This document shows, in pieces, positions 7,744-16,022 of a stretch of 16,727 nucleotides of DNA. The notes beneath the pieces were generated by a model. That model saw nothing but the letters and a program-made list of their open reading frames with translations, searched no databases and was not told where the DNA came from. The position numbers and the translations under genes are program-made. The stretch is from NCBI GenBank assembly GCA_031282905.1, contig JAITCV010000096.1:1-16727 (forward strand). Reading direction: 5' to 3'. This DNA is from Azoarcus sp. (lineage in GTDB: Bacteria; Pseudomonadota; Gammaproteobacteria; Burkholderiales; Rhodocyclaceae). The stretch's first letter is position 1; the number at the start of each line of letters is the position of its first letter.

Positions 7744-10077
7744 ATGAAACGTACTCGTCTCGCGGGGCTGCTCGCAGCCCTTTTCGCTTGTGCGCCTGCA
7801 TTGGCGTTCGATCCCTTTGTCGTCAAGGATATTCGTGTGGAGGGACTGCAACGCACGGAAGCCGGCACGGTCTTCAACTACCTGCCGGTGCGGGTGGGCG
7901 ATACCTTCGACGAAAACCAGGCTTCCGAAGCGATCAGCGCGCTCTTTGCCACCGGCTTTTTCCGCGATGTGCGGATAGAGACCGACGGCGGCATCCTGGT
8001 GGTGGTGGTCGATGAACGGCCCGCGATCACGCAGATCGACTTCGTCGGAGTCAAGGAATTCGATAAGGACGCGCTGAAGAAGGGGCTGCGCGAAGTGGGG
8101 CTGGCCGAATCCAGGGTGTTCGACCGCGCCCTGCTCGATCGCGCCGAACAGGAACTGAAACGGCAATATCTCTCGCGCGGGAAATATGCTGCTACGATTA
8201 CCACCACGGTGACGCCGCTGGAGCGCAATCGCGTCGGCATCACCTTCAATGTCGATGAGGGCGATATCGCCCACATCGCCCAGATCAAGATCGTCGGCGC
8301 CAAGGTATTCGAAATCGATGATTTGCTCGACGAAGCCTTCCAGCTCACCACGCCGGGCTGGCTGACCTGGTACACCAAGAACGACCAGTATTCGCGCCAG
8401 AAACTCTCCGCCGATCTCGAACGCTTGCGTTCGTTCTATCTCGACCGCGGCTATCTCGACTTCAATATCGAATCCACCCAGGTGTCGATCACGCCCGACA
8501 AGAAAAACATCTATATCACGGTGAATGTCCATGAGGGCGAGCGTTATACCGTGACCGGAGTGCGTTATACCGGCGAACTGGTCTTGCCGGAAGATGAATA
8601 TCTCAAGCTCACCCATGTCCATCCCGGCGAGATTTTCTCCCGTGAGCGCCTGACCGAAACCACCAAGGCGATCACCGACCGTCTGGGCGACGAAGGCTAT
8701 GCCTTTGCCAACGTCAATGCCGCGCCCGAAGTCGATAAGGAAAAACGCGAAGTGGCATTCACCATCTTCGTCGACCCCGGTCGCCGGGTCTATGTGCATC
8801 GCATCAACGTGAGCGGCAACACCAAGACCCGCGACGAAGTCATACGTCGTGAAATGCGCCAGATGGAGAGCGCCTGGTATGACGCTTCCGCGATCACCCG
8901 TTCGCGCCAGCGCATCGACCGGCTGGGCTTTTTCGACGATGTCTCGGTCGAGACGCCGCCCGTGACAGGCACCACCGACCAGGTCGATGTCAATTTCTCG
9001 GTCAAGGAGCGTCCGACCGGCAACCTGATGCTGGGCATGGGGTTTTCCAGTTCCGAAAAGCTCGTGCTGTCGGCCTCGATTTCGCAACAGAACCTGTTCG
9101 GTTCCGGCAACGCCGCGACCCTGGGCCTCGACACCAGCAAATCGAGCCGCACCTATGCGCTTTCATTTACCAATCCGTACTACACCATCGACGGCGTGAG
9201 CCTGGGCTGGGATGTGTATCACCGCACTTACGACCCCTCCGAGAGCTATGACGTGGCGCGCTACAGAACGGTGTCGACCGGGGCGGGATTGCGCCTCGGC
9301 TATCCGATCGGTGAGGACGACAGCATCAATTTCGGCCTGTCCGTCGACCGTACCAAAATCACGACCTACCCGGAAAGTCCGCAGCAGTACAAGGAATTCT
9401 GCAAGGATTTCGGCTGCAGCGACAATATCACCGGGATCGGCGATGTCACCGTCTCCGGTTTCCAGATCACTGCGGGCTGGGCACGGGACAGCCGCGACAG
9501 CTTCCTCTACCCGACCAGGGGGGTCTATCAACGCATCTATGGCGAAATGGCGGTGCCGCCCGGCGAGTTGCGTTACACCAAGCTGAATTACCAATACCAG
9601 CACTGGTTCCCCTTTGGCCGCGATTACGCGCTGATGCTGAACGCCGACCTCGGCTGGGCGCAGGGCTATGGCGGCAAGCCGGTGCCTTTCTACAAGCATT
9701 ACTACGCTGGCGGCATCGGTTCGGTGCGGGGTTTCTCGTCGAGCTCGCTGGGGCCGAAGGACGAAGAGGGCGATGCCACGGGCGGTACGCGCAAGATCGT
9801 CGGCAACGCGGAGTTCTATTTTCCGATGCCGGGCGCGGGGCGTGACCGTTCGTTCCGCTTCTCGCTCTTCCTCGACGCTGGCTATGTCTGGGGCGAAGAT
9901 CCCGTGACCGGCAAGGATGCGCGCATCAGGATGGGTGACTTGCGTTACAGTACGGGGTTGGCGTTTTCGTGGAGTTCGCCGATCGGCCCGCTCAAGTTCA
10001 GTGTGGGCTTCCCATTGAAGAAAGAAGAAGACGACGAGAAGGAAATCTTCCAGTTCCAGCTTGGCAGCATGTTCTAG
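7744..10077 (+). CDS. bamA: outer membrane protein assembly factor BamA
   Basis: Core of the BAM complex that folds and inserts beta-barrel proteins into the outer membrane. The 777-residue precursor has a signal peptide (MKRTRLAGLLAALFACAPALA, then FDPFVVKDIRVEGLQR). Five POTRA domains span roughly 23-425; typical strand starts are visible (VKDIRVEG, ITQIDFVG, IAQIKIVGAKVF, YTVTGVRYTG, VHRINVSGNTKT). A 16-strand barrel follows to the C-terminus. Loop 6 carries VRGF (661-664), essential in the Omp85 family, and the chain ends in Phe (QLGSMF), the usual outer-membrane signal. The ATG at 7744 has only a weak, distant GAAGG (7727-7731), so coupling to rseP 15 bp upstream is plausible. Length is within the family range (E. 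coli 810). Confidence 0.97.
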   Translation: MKRTRLAGLLAALFACAPALAFDPFVVKDIRVEGLQRTEAGTVFNYLPVRVGDTFDENQASEAISALFATGFFRDVRIETDGGILVVVVDERPAITQIDFVGVKEFDKDALKKGLREVGLAESRVFDRALLDRAEQELKRQYLSRGKYAATITTTVTPLERNRVGITFNVDEGDIAHIAQIKIVGAKVFEIDDLLDEAFQLTTPGWLTWYTKNDQYSRQKLSADLERLRSFYLDRGYLDFNIESTQVSITPDKKNIYITVNVHEGERYTVTGVRYTGELVLPEDEYLKLTHVHPGEIFSRERLTETTKAITDRLGDEGYAFANVNAAPEVDKEKREVAFTIFVDPGRRVYVHRINVSGNTKTRDEVIRREMRQMESAWYDASAITRSRQRIDRLGFFDDVSVETPPVTGTTDQVDVNFSVKERPTGNLMLGMGFSSSEKLVLSASISQQNLFGSGNAATLGLDTSKSSRTYALSFTNPYYTIDGVSLGWDVYHRTYDPSESYDVARYRTVSTGAGLRLGYPIGEDDSINFGLSVDRTKITTYPESPQQYKEFCKDFGCSDNITGIGDVTVSGFQITAGWARDSRDSFLYPTRGVYQRIYGEMAVPPGELRYTKLNYQYQHWFPFGRDYALMLNADLGWAQGYGGKPVPFYKHYYAGGIGSVRGFSSSSLGPKDEEGDATGGTRKIVGNAEFYFPMPGAGRDRSFRFSLFLDAGYVWGEDPVTGKDARIRMGDLRYSTGLAFSWSSPIGPLKFSVGFPLKKEEDDEKEIFQFQLGSMF

Positions 10078-10151
10078 TTCGTCCGCCAACCGTCCGTTGC
10101 CATGCTTGTGACATGCATCGGCCACACCAAGACCACTTCGTGGAGACAAAA

Positions 10152-10658
10152 GTGAATATTCGTACCCTTTCCGTGTTGCCCCTGGTGCTGATGGGCTTTG
10201 CCCAGGCCGCGATCGCGGAGACCCGTATCGGGTTTGTCAATTCCGACCGCGTGATGCGTGAAGCCGCGCCAGCCGTGCGCGCCCAGCAACGTCTGGAGAA
10301 GGAATTCGAGAAGCGCGACCAGGAATTGCAAGTCATGGCCAAGGATTTGCAAGCCCTCCAGGAAGAACTGGAGCGCGGCGCGACGACGTCGCTTTCCGAG
10401 ACCGAACAACGCAACAAGGAACGCGCTTTCAACGATCTGAACCGTGATTTCCAGCGCAAGCAGCGTGAATTCCGTGAAGACCTCAACCAGCGCCGCAACG
10501 AGGAACTCGCCTCGGTATTGGAAAAGGCCAACCTCGCGGTGCGGCAGATCGCCGAAACCGACAAGTATGATGTCATTTTCCAGGACGCGGTGTATGCCAG
10601 TCCGCGCATCGACATCACGGACAAGGTCATCAAGGCCCTGTCCGATGCCAACAAGTAA
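10152..10658 (+). CDS. skp: periplasmic OmpH/Skp chaperone
   Basis: Trimeric periplasmic chaperone that holds unfolded outer-membrane proteins and passes them to BAM. The start is a GTG at 10152, chosen because GGAG (10142-10145) lies 6 nt upstream and because it opens a signal peptide (MNIRTLSVLPLVLMGFAQAAIA, cut before ETRIGFVNS). An in-frame ATG at 10113 would put polar residues in front and has no ribosome site. The mature part (about 146 residues) starts with the IGFVNSDRVM strand and continues as a charged coiled coil (about 40-125) rich in Glu, Lys, Arg and Gln. It ends with YDVIFQDAVYASPRIDITDKVI, as in the OmpH family. It sits between bamA and lpxD, the common arrangement. Also called ompH. 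Confidence 0.92.
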   Translation: MNIRTLSVLPLVLMGFAQAAIAETRIGFVNSDRVMREAAPAVRAQQRLEKEFEKRDQELQVMAKDLQALQEELERGATTSLSETEQRNKERAFNDLNRDFQRKQREFREDLNQRRNEELASVLEKANLAVRQIAETDKYDVIFQDAVYASPRIDITDKVIKALSDANK

Positions 10659-10666
10659 GTCTCCCG

Positions 10667-11707
10667 ATGCCGAGGATCGACACGCTGGTCGAGGCGCTCG
10701 GTGGTGAGCTGCTGGGCGACGGCAGCGTGGTGGTGCATCGAGTCGCGCCGCTGGATGAGGCGGGCGAGGGCGAGTTGGCCTTTCTCGCCAATCCCAGATA
10801 CCGCAGTCGGCTGAAAGCGAGCCGCGCCGCCGCTTTCATCGTCGGCCCCGACGCGCGGGACGAGGTAAGCGACCGCCCGCGCATCGTCACCGCCGATCCT
10901 TACCTTTACTGGGCGCGCGTTGCCCGCTTCCTCCATCCCATGCCCGTGGTGGAAGGCGGCGTGCATCCGCTGGCCGTGGTCGACGCCCGCGCCAGTCTGC
11001 ACGCCACGGCGGCAGTCGAGGCCGGAGCGGTGGTGGAGGCGGGCGCGGTGATCGGCGAGGGCGTGCTGATCGGTGCCGGAAGCTATGTCGGGCGTGAGGC
11101 CCGCATCGGGCGCGGCAGCCGGATCGCGCCCCGGGTCAGCATCTACGCGGGCTGCGTGATCGGCGAGAATTGCATCATCCACGCCGGCGCGGTGATCGGC
11201 GCCGACGGCTTCGGTTTTGCGCGCGAGCCTTCGGGAGCCTGGTTGAAGATTCCGCAGACCGGACGGGTGCTCATCGGCGACGAGGTCGAAATCGGCGCCA
11301 ATACCACCATCGACCGTGGCGCGCTTGGTGACACTGTCATTGGTCGGGGCGTCAAGCTCGATAACCAGATCCAGATCGCCCACAACGTGAAAATCGGCGA
11401 ACACACCGCGATCGCGGGCATGGTCGGCATCGCCGGCAGCACCACGATCGGCGCGCGCTGCATGATCGGCGGTCAGGCGGGTGTCATCGGCCATCTTTTC
11501 ATCTGTGATGACGTAGTGGTTTCCGCCGGCACGCTCGTCACCAAGTCGATTCGCGCGCCCGGCGTATACACTGCGGTCCTGCCGCAGCAGGCTCATGGCG
11601 AATGGGTGCGGAATTTCGCCCACCTGCGCCATCTCGGTGCGCTCGTCGACAAAATACACGCGCTGGAACGCGGGACGGACGCAGCGGGCGCGCCACAACA
11701 AGATTGA
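10667..11707 (+). CDS. lpxD: UDP-3-O-(3-hydroxyacyl)glucosamine N-acyltransferase
   Basis: Third step of lipid A synthesis: transfers a 3-hydroxyacyl chain from ACP to the 2-amino group of UDP-3-O-acylglucosamine. The 346-residue protein has an N-terminal uridine-binding domain (about 1-100, including GELAFLANPRY and AFIVG). A left-handed beta helix of hexapeptide repeats follows (about 105-310, for example AVIGEGVLIGAGSYVG), then a C-terminal helix. The catalytic His239 lies in QIQIAHNVKIG, the same position as in E. coli. GADGFGFA is also conserved. ATG 10667 starts 8 bp after skp and has no strong Shine-Dalgarno, so coupling is likely. Its 3' end is 5 bp before fabZ. Confidence 0.97.
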   Translation: MPRIDTLVEALGGELLGDGSVVVHRVAPLDEAGEGELAFLANPRYRSRLKASRAAAFIVGPDARDEVSDRPRIVTADPYLYWARVARFLHPMPVVEGGVHPLAVVDARASLHATAAVEAGAVVEAGAVIGEGVLIGAGSYVGREARIGRGSRIAPRVSIYAGCVIGENCIIHAGAVIGADGFGFAREPSGAWLKIPQTGRVLIGDEVEIGANTTIDRGALGDTVIGRGVKLDNQIQIAHNVKIGEHTAIAGMVGIAGSTTIGARCMIGGQAGVIGHLFICDDVVVSAGTLVTKSIRAPGVYTAVLPQQAHGEWVRNFAHLRHLGALVDKIHALERGTDAAGAPQQD

Positions 11708-11712
11708 ACATC

Positions 11713-12153
11713 ATGGTCATGGACATCAACGAAATCCTCCGCTATCTGCCGCATCGTTATCCCTTCCTGCTGGTCGACAGGGTGTTGACGGTGGAAGAAG
11801 GCAAACGCATCGTCGCGCTCAAGAACGTGACCATGAACGAACATTTCTTCCCCGGTCATTTCCCGCATCACCCGGTGATGCCCGGGGTGCTCATCATCGA
11901 GGCCATGGCCCAGGCCGCGGCCCTGCTGTCGTTCAGGAGCATGGACGTGAAGCCCGACGAAAATTCGGTGGTGCTCTTTGCCGGTATCGACCACGCCCGC
12001 TTCAAACGCCAGGTGGTACCGGGCGACCAGTTGATTTTCGAGATCGAAATCACCCAGAGCAAACGCAATATCTACAAATACAAAGGCGTGGCCCGGGTCG
12101 ATGATGAACTGGCGGCCGAAGCCGAACTGATGTGCGCCCTGAAGACAAAATGA
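11713..12153 (+). CDS. fabZ: 3-hydroxyacyl-ACP dehydratase FabZ
   Basis: Dehydrates 3-hydroxyacyl-ACP to trans-2-enoyl-ACP in fatty acid elongation, competing with LpxA and LpxD for hydroxyacyl-ACP. The 146-residue hot-dog-fold protein shows LPHRYPFLLVDRV (12-24) and FPGHFPHHPVMPGVLIIEAMAQ (46-67) with catalytic His49 and Glu63 (E. coli His54 and Glu68). Two in-frame ATGs, 11713 and 11719, are both possible; neither has a clear ribosome site and I take the first. The frame is open back to 11602, but that part overlaps lpxD and is unlike FabZ. The stop overlaps the lpxA start (ATGA). Confidence 0.95.
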   Translation: MVMDINEILRYLPHRYPFLLVDRVLTVEEGKRIVALKNVTMNEHFFPGHFPHHPVMPGVLIIEAMAQAAALLSFRSMDVKPDENSVVLFAGIDHARFKRQVVPGDQLIFEIEITQSKRNIYKYKGVARVDDELAAEAELMCALKTK

Positions 12154-12926
12154 TGACGATCCATCCCACCGCCATCGTCCATCCCGGCGCGAAACTGGGA
12201 AGCGACGTCGACATCGGCCCGTATTCGATCATTGGCGAATTCGTCGACATCGGCGCGCGCACGAAAATCGGCTCCCACGTCGTGATCACCGGTCATACCC
12301 GGATCGGTTGCGACAACGATATCCACCCATTCTGTTCGCTCGGCGCCGTGCCCCAGGACAAGAAATACGATGACGAACCGACCCGGCTGGAGATCGGCGA
12401 GCGCAACACCATCCGCGAATACTGTTCATTCAATGTCGGCACCCGCCAGGATGCGGGCGTAACCCGCATGGGTGATGACAATTGGGTTATGGCCTATGTG
12501 CACGTCGCCCACGATTGCCAGGTTGGCAGCCATGTCATCTTTGCCAACAACGCCACGCTGGCCGGTCACGTCCAGGTCGGCGACTGGGCGATACTCGGCG
12601 GTTTTACCGGCGTGCATCAGTTCACCCGCGTCGGCGCGCACAGTTTTTGCGGAGTTGGCACCGTGTTGCTGCAAGACCTGCCACCCTATGTCACCGTCGC
12701 CGGCAATCCAGCCAAGCCGCATGGCATCAACAGCGAAGGACTGCGTCGGCGCGGCTATGTCCCCGAGGCCATCGCCGCAATCAAGCGCGCATACCGCGCG
12801 CTCTACCGCTCGGGGCTCACGCTCGAAGAGGCACGCGCCAGAATCGCCGAAATCGCCGCCGAACAGGCCGAAGTCCTGCCTTTTGCCGATTTCATCGGAC
12901 TATCTGGCAGGGGACTGGTGCGCTGA
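12150..12926 (+). CDS. lpxA: UDP-N-acetylglucosamine acyltransferase
   Basis: First step of lipid A synthesis: transfers a 3-hydroxyacyl chain from ACP to the 3-OH of UDP-GlcNAc. The 258-residue trimeric left-handed beta-helix protein starts MMTIHPTAIVHPGAKLG. It has hexapeptide repeats to about residue 185, then a helical C-terminal domain (GLRRRGYVPEAIAAIKRAYR to the end). Catalytic His121 is in VHVAHDCQVG (E. coli His125). NNATLAGHV and GGFTGVHQF are conserved. The residue aligned with the E. coli acyl-chain ruler Gly173 is Val169 here. Start 12150 overlaps the fabZ TGA; a second ATG follows at 12153. An upstream in-frame ATG at 12132 lies inside fabZ and adds nonconserved residues. Confidence 0.96.
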   Translation: MMTIHPTAIVHPGAKLGSDVDIGPYSIIGEFVDIGARTKIGSHVVITGHTRIGCDNDIHPFCSLGAVPQDKKYDDEPTRLEIGERNTIREYCSFNVGTRQDAGVTRMGDDNWVMAYVHVAHDCQVGSHVIFANNATLAGHVQVGDWAILGGFTGVHQFTRVGAHSFCGVGTVLLQDLPPYVTVAGNPAKPHGINSEGLRRRGYVPEAIAAIKRAYRALYRSGLTLEEARARIAEIAAEQAEVLPFADFIGLSGRGLVR

Positions 12927-12938
12927 ACTGGAGCGAGC

Positions 12939-14102
12939 ATGACTATCGTCATAGCCATGGTTGCCGGCGAAACATCCGGCGACCTGCTTGGCGCTCACCT
13001 GATTCGCGCGCTGCGCGTCCATCTGCCCGATGCGCGTTTTTGCGGCATCGGCGGGCCGAGGATGCAAGCCGAAGGCTTCGAGGCGCGTTGGCCAGCCGAA
13101 TTGCTCGCGGTACACGGCTACGTCGATGCCTTGCGCCGCTATCGCGCTCTTGCCGGCATCCGTCGCCAATTGCTTGCCGATATCCGCCAAAACCGTCCGG
13201 CGGCCTTCATCGGCGTCGACGCGCCCGACTTCAATCTTTGGCTGGAGCGGCGGGTCAAATCGGCGAACATCCCGGCGATCCACTTTGTCAGTCCTTCGAT
13301 CTGGGCCTGGCGCGGCAGCCGTATCCACGACATCGCGCGTTCGGTCTCCCATATGCTGTGCCTGTTCCCGTTCGAATTGCCGATCTACGAAAAAGCGGGT
13401 ATTCCGGCAAGCTATGTTGGTCATCCGCTTGCCGACGTGTTCCCGCTCGAACCCGACCGGGCGGGGATGCGTGAACGCCTGTGCCTGCCGCAAACGGCGC
13501 GCATCGTGGCGCTGCTTCCCGGCAGCCGCCAGTCGGAAGTGCGCAATCTCGCCGACAACTTCCTTGCTGCGGCGGCGCTTCTGCACCAGCGCCACCCGGA
13601 GATGCAATTCCTCGTGCCGCTTGCCACCCGCGAAACGCGCGAGTTGTTCATGGAAGCCTTGCAACGCAACGAGGCCACCCACCTGCCGATCCGTCTGCTT
13701 TTCGGTCACGCCGCCGATGCCATGACCGCCGCCGATGTCGTACTGTTGGCAAGCGGCACCGCCAGCCTCGAAGCGGCCCTGCTCAAGCGCCCGATGGTCA
13801 TCAGCTACCGCATGGGCAACTGGCAATATCGCCTGATGAAACGCATGGCCTACCTGCCCTGGACGGGACTGCCCAACATCCTGTGCGGCGAACAGGTCGT
13901 GCCTGAATTGCTTCAGGACGCGGCGACGCCGGAAGCGCTCGCCGACGCGGTCGACCACTGGTTCGACGACACCGCCGCGCGTGCCGCGCTCGTCGAGCGT
14001 TTCACCGGCCTGCACCACAGTTTGCGCCAGGACACCGCCACTCGCGCCGTCGAGGCCATCCTGCCCTATCTACAAAAGTCTGCCGAGGGCCGACATGACT
14101 GA
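12939..14102 (+). CDS. lpxB: lipid-A-disaccharide synthase
   Basis: Glycosyltransferase (family GT19) that joins UDP-2,3-diacylglucosamine and lipid X into the lipid A disaccharide at the inner face of the cytoplasmic membrane. The 387-residue protein begins with the family hallmark MVAGETSGDLLGAHL (about 7-21). It continues with CGIGGPRMQAEGF, GVDAPDFNLWLE, the HFVSPSIWAWR segment, LLPGSRQSEV, and the C-terminal LASGTASLEAALLKRPMV nucleotide-binding segment. Length is close to E. coli (382). ATG 12939 is supported by GGAG (12930-12933). It starts 12 bp after lpxA and overlaps rnhB by 8 bp. LpxH and LpxC, needed between these steps, are not in the window. Confidence 0.97.
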   Translation: MTIVIAMVAGETSGDLLGAHLIRALRVHLPDARFCGIGGPRMQAEGFEARWPAELLAVHGYVDALRRYRALAGIRRQLLADIRQNRPAAFIGVDAPDFNLWLERRVKSANIPAIHFVSPSIWAWRGSRIHDIARSVSHMLCLFPFELPIYEKAGIPASYVGHPLADVFPLEPDRAGMRERLCLPQTARIVALLPGSRQSEVRNLADNFLAAAALLHQRHPEMQFLVPLATRETRELFMEALQRNEATHLPIRLLFGHAADAMTAADVVLLASGTASLEAALLKRPMVISYRMGNWQYRLMKRMAYLPWTGLPNILCGEQVVPELLQDAATPEALADAVDHWFDDTAARAALVERFTGLHHSLRQDTATRAVEAILPYLQKSAEGRHD

Positions 14103-14727
14103 AATGCCGTTGATCTGCGGTGTCGACGAAGCCGGACGCGGCCCACTGTGCGGGCCGGTCATGGCGGCGGCGGTGATTCTCGACCCGGCGCGGCCCATCG
14201 CAGGGCTGGCCGATTCCAAGAAACTCTCCGCGCGCGTCCGCGAACGCCTCGCCGCACAGATCCGCGAACGGGCGTTGGCCTGGGCGGTCAGCGAAGCCAC
14301 GGTGGAAGAAATCGACCGCCTGAACATCCTTCATGCCAGCATGCTGGCGATGAAACGCGCGGTCGAAGCCTTGGCGATCCAACCCGCCGAAGTGCGGGTC
14401 GACGGCAATCGCTGCCCCGAACTTGCCGTGCCGACGCGCGCCATCGTGGGCGGCGACGCGCTGGAGCCAGCGATTTCGGCGGCCTCCATCCTTGCCAAGA
14501 CCGCGCGCGACGCCTGCATGGTGGAACTTGACCGCTGTTATCCCCAGTTTGGTCTCGCCCGCCACAAAGGCTACCCGACCGCCGCCCACCTCGCGGCGAT
14601 TCGCCAGCATGGCGTGGCCGATTTCTACCGCAAAAGCTTTGCCCCGGTACGGCAGGCGCTTGCCCAGGGCGAGTTATGGAAAGAAGAAAGCGCGGACGAT
14701 TTCCAGAAGCGCAATGCGCAACGATGA
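14095..14727 (+). CDS. rnhB: ribonuclease HII
   Basis: Cleaves RNA in RNA-DNA hybrids and starts removal of single ribonucleotides misincorporated into DNA. The 210-residue product carries GVDEAGRGPLCG with catalytic Asp11 and Glu12, then DSKKLSARVRE, NILHASMLAM, VDGNRCPEL with Asp103, GGD with Asp121, SAASILAKTARD and GYPTAAHL. These match E. coli Asp16, Glu17, Asp108 and Asp126 in order and spacing. ATG 14095 is chosen over 14104 because GAGG (14085-14088) fits it; it overlaps lpxB by 8 bp. The frame is open further upstream, but within lpxB. This is the last gene of the compact operon; a 232-bp spacer follows. Confidence 0.96.
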   Translation: MTEMPLICGVDEAGRGPLCGPVMAAAVILDPARPIAGLADSKKLSARVRERLAAQIRERALAWAVSEATVEEIDRLNILHASMLAMKRAVEALAIQPAEVRVDGNRCPELAVPTRAIVGGDALEPAISAASILAKTARDACMVELDRCYPQFGLARHKGYPTAAHLAAIRQHGVADFYRKSFAPVRQALAQGELWKEESADDFQKRNAQR

Positions 14728-14959
14728 AGCGTCCGCCACATTGTTGTTCCGATGGTCTGGAAAGTCGTGTGGATCAGCACGTCGCTGCGTGCCTCGCAAT
14801 GACGATCAGGAAACAGGAATCCGGCGCCGCGTGCCATGGAAACCGGGAGCGGACATCCCGCCCGCGCTCCTTTACCCTTGCCTTTGCGGCTCCAAGTGCT
14901 GAATCCCTGTATGAATTGCCGCCTCGCAATGACAAGGCAAGACAAATAAGTAACTCGAC
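14728..14959. repeat. spacer with two CTCGCAATGAC-type dispersed repeats
   Basis: This 232-bp spacer holds two direct copies of GCCTCGCAATGAC, at 14791-14803 and 14921-14933. The first is preceded by GTCGCTGC and by a GCACG/CGTGC stem (14777-14792). On the minus strand it reads GTCATTGCGAGGCACGCAGC, a word I recognise from interspersed repeats in many bacterial genomes. A 6-bp stem GGAGCG/CGCTCC (14846-14851 with 14865-14870) followed by TTTA is the nearest thing to a terminator after rnhB, and it is weak. A related copy without the AC lies at 75-85. No convincing promoter for the next gene was found. Confidence 0.5.
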
Positions 14960-15781
14960 ATGCTTGAAATCACCTCGCGCGACAACCCGAGAATCAAACT
15001 GCTGGCAGCGCTCGTCGATGACGCGCGTGCCCGCCGCGAACACGGTCAGACCGTGCTCGACGGCATTCACTTGCTCGATTGCGCGCTGAACGCCCATGTT
15101 CCCCTGCTGGAAGTATGCGTGTCCGCAAGCGCCCGTGCCCATCCCGAAGTCGCCGCCTTGCTGGCCCGCCTGCCCGCCGGAACCGCCACGATGACGGTGC
15201 CCGACGCGCTCTTTGCCCGCATCAGCCCGGTCGACACCCCGGTCGGCATACTTGCCCGCATGACCACGCCATCCGTGTTGCCCACGTCCGGATGGATATC
15301 CGGAAATGACACTTCGCTGGTCGTGCTCGACGCCGTACAAGACCCTGGCAACCTCGGCACCATCCTGCGCACCGTCGCCGCCGTGGGGATCGGCACCGTA
15401 TGGCTGACGCCGGGATGCGCGCGCGCATGGTCGCCGCGCGTCTTGCGTGCAGGCATGGGCGCGCATTTTCGCCTGGAGATTGCCGAACAGGTCGATGCGG
15501 CGGAACGGCTCTTGAGCCACACCGGCAAGGTGATCGCCACCGCCCTCATGACGGAAGGAAAAGACATCTATGCCCTCGACCTCATCCCTCCAGCCGTTTG
15601 GCTGTTCGGCGGCGAAGGGCAGGGCATCTCCCCCATGCTGCGCGCTCGCGCCACCGATACCGTTACCATCCCGATGGCAAGCGGCATCGAATCGCTCAAC
15701 GTCGGCGCGGCGGTGGCGGTATGCCTGTTCGAACAGCAACGCCAGCGGCGGCTTGCTGTTTTCGGGAGAGTGTTTATCTAA
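14960..15781 (+). CDS. TrmH/SpoU family RNA 2'-O-methyltransferase
   Basis: Predicted S-adenosylmethionine-dependent RNA ribose methyltransferase with the SPOUT trefoil-knot fold. The 273-residue protein has an N-terminal substrate-binding domain (about 1-95, starting ITSRDNPRIKLL as in RlmB/TsnR-like members), then the catalytic domain. Motif 1 is NLGTILR (131-137), motif 2 is FGGEGQG (216-222) and motif 3 is SLNVGAAVAV (245-254). The family is certain; the target is not. 23S rRNA (like RlmB) or a tRNA are the obvious candidates, and the protein is shorter and more divergent than RlmB. ATG 14960 has only a poor ribosome site. It may be transcribed separately, because a repeat-bearing spacer divides it from rnhB. 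Confidence 0.9.
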   Translation: MLEITSRDNPRIKLLAALVDDARARREHGQTVLDGIHLLDCALNAHVPLLEVCVSASARAHPEVAALLARLPAGTATMTVPDALFARISPVDTPVGILARMTTPSVLPTSGWISGNDTSLVVLDAVQDPGNLGTILRTVAAVGIGTVWLTPGCARAWSPRVLRAGMGAHFRLEIAEQVDAAERLLSHTGKVIATALMTEGKDIYALDLIPPAVWLFGGEGQGISPMLRARATDTVTIPMASGIESLNVGAAVAVCLFEQQRQRRLAVFGRVFI

Positions 15782-15791
15782 AAACAATGAC

Positions 15792-16022
15792 ATGGATAGT
15801 TCCTTGCCTGTGATTTCCGATACTCCTGCTTTTGTTCCTACTGCCAAGGCAGATGCACGAATCAAGTCTGATGTTTGGGCAATTGGTTTTTGTTATGTTG
15901 CGGGGTATACGGCATCAGAAGGTGAGCCAGACGGTCTTGTGCCATTCGTCAAAAATTTTCCCGCATCCGCACGTATTTTCCTGCCGGAATCCATTACGGC
16001 ATCTTTGCCCGGCCCGGATTGA
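15792..16022 (+). CDS. hypothetical short ORF of doubtful status
   Basis: An ATG-started frame of 76 residues (MDSSLPVISDTPAFVPTAKA to the end LPESITASLPGPD) fills most of the segment between the methyltransferase and the toxin-antitoxin pair. I recognise no domain. It has no good ribosome site, no membrane segment and no signal peptide, and the region is less GC-rich than its neighbours. Other frames here are also open on both strands (15832-16035 plus; 15893-16102 minus), so it may equally be a non-coding repeat or a decayed insertion. Treat it as a placeholder. Confidence 0.25.
   Translation: MDSSLPVISDTPAFVPTAKADARIKSDVWAIGFCYVAGYTASEGEPDGLVPFVKNFPASARIFLPESITASLPGPD

Noticed and set aside
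7582..14018. Long minus-strand open frames (7582-9087, 9998-11701, 12900-14018)
   Set aside because: They lie exactly opposite bamA, skp/lpxD and lpxB, whose plus-strand products show full family motifs. GC-rich codon bias creates such antisense frames; their translations have no recognisable domain.
13981..14094. Upstream extension of rnhB
   Set aside because: It overlaps lpxB in another frame and does not resemble RNase HII; GAGG supports 14095.
14846..14874. Intrinsic terminator after rnhB
   Set aside because: The stem is only 6 bp with a 13-nt loop and is followed by just TTTA, so it is too weak to call as a terminator; it is noted in the spacer entry.
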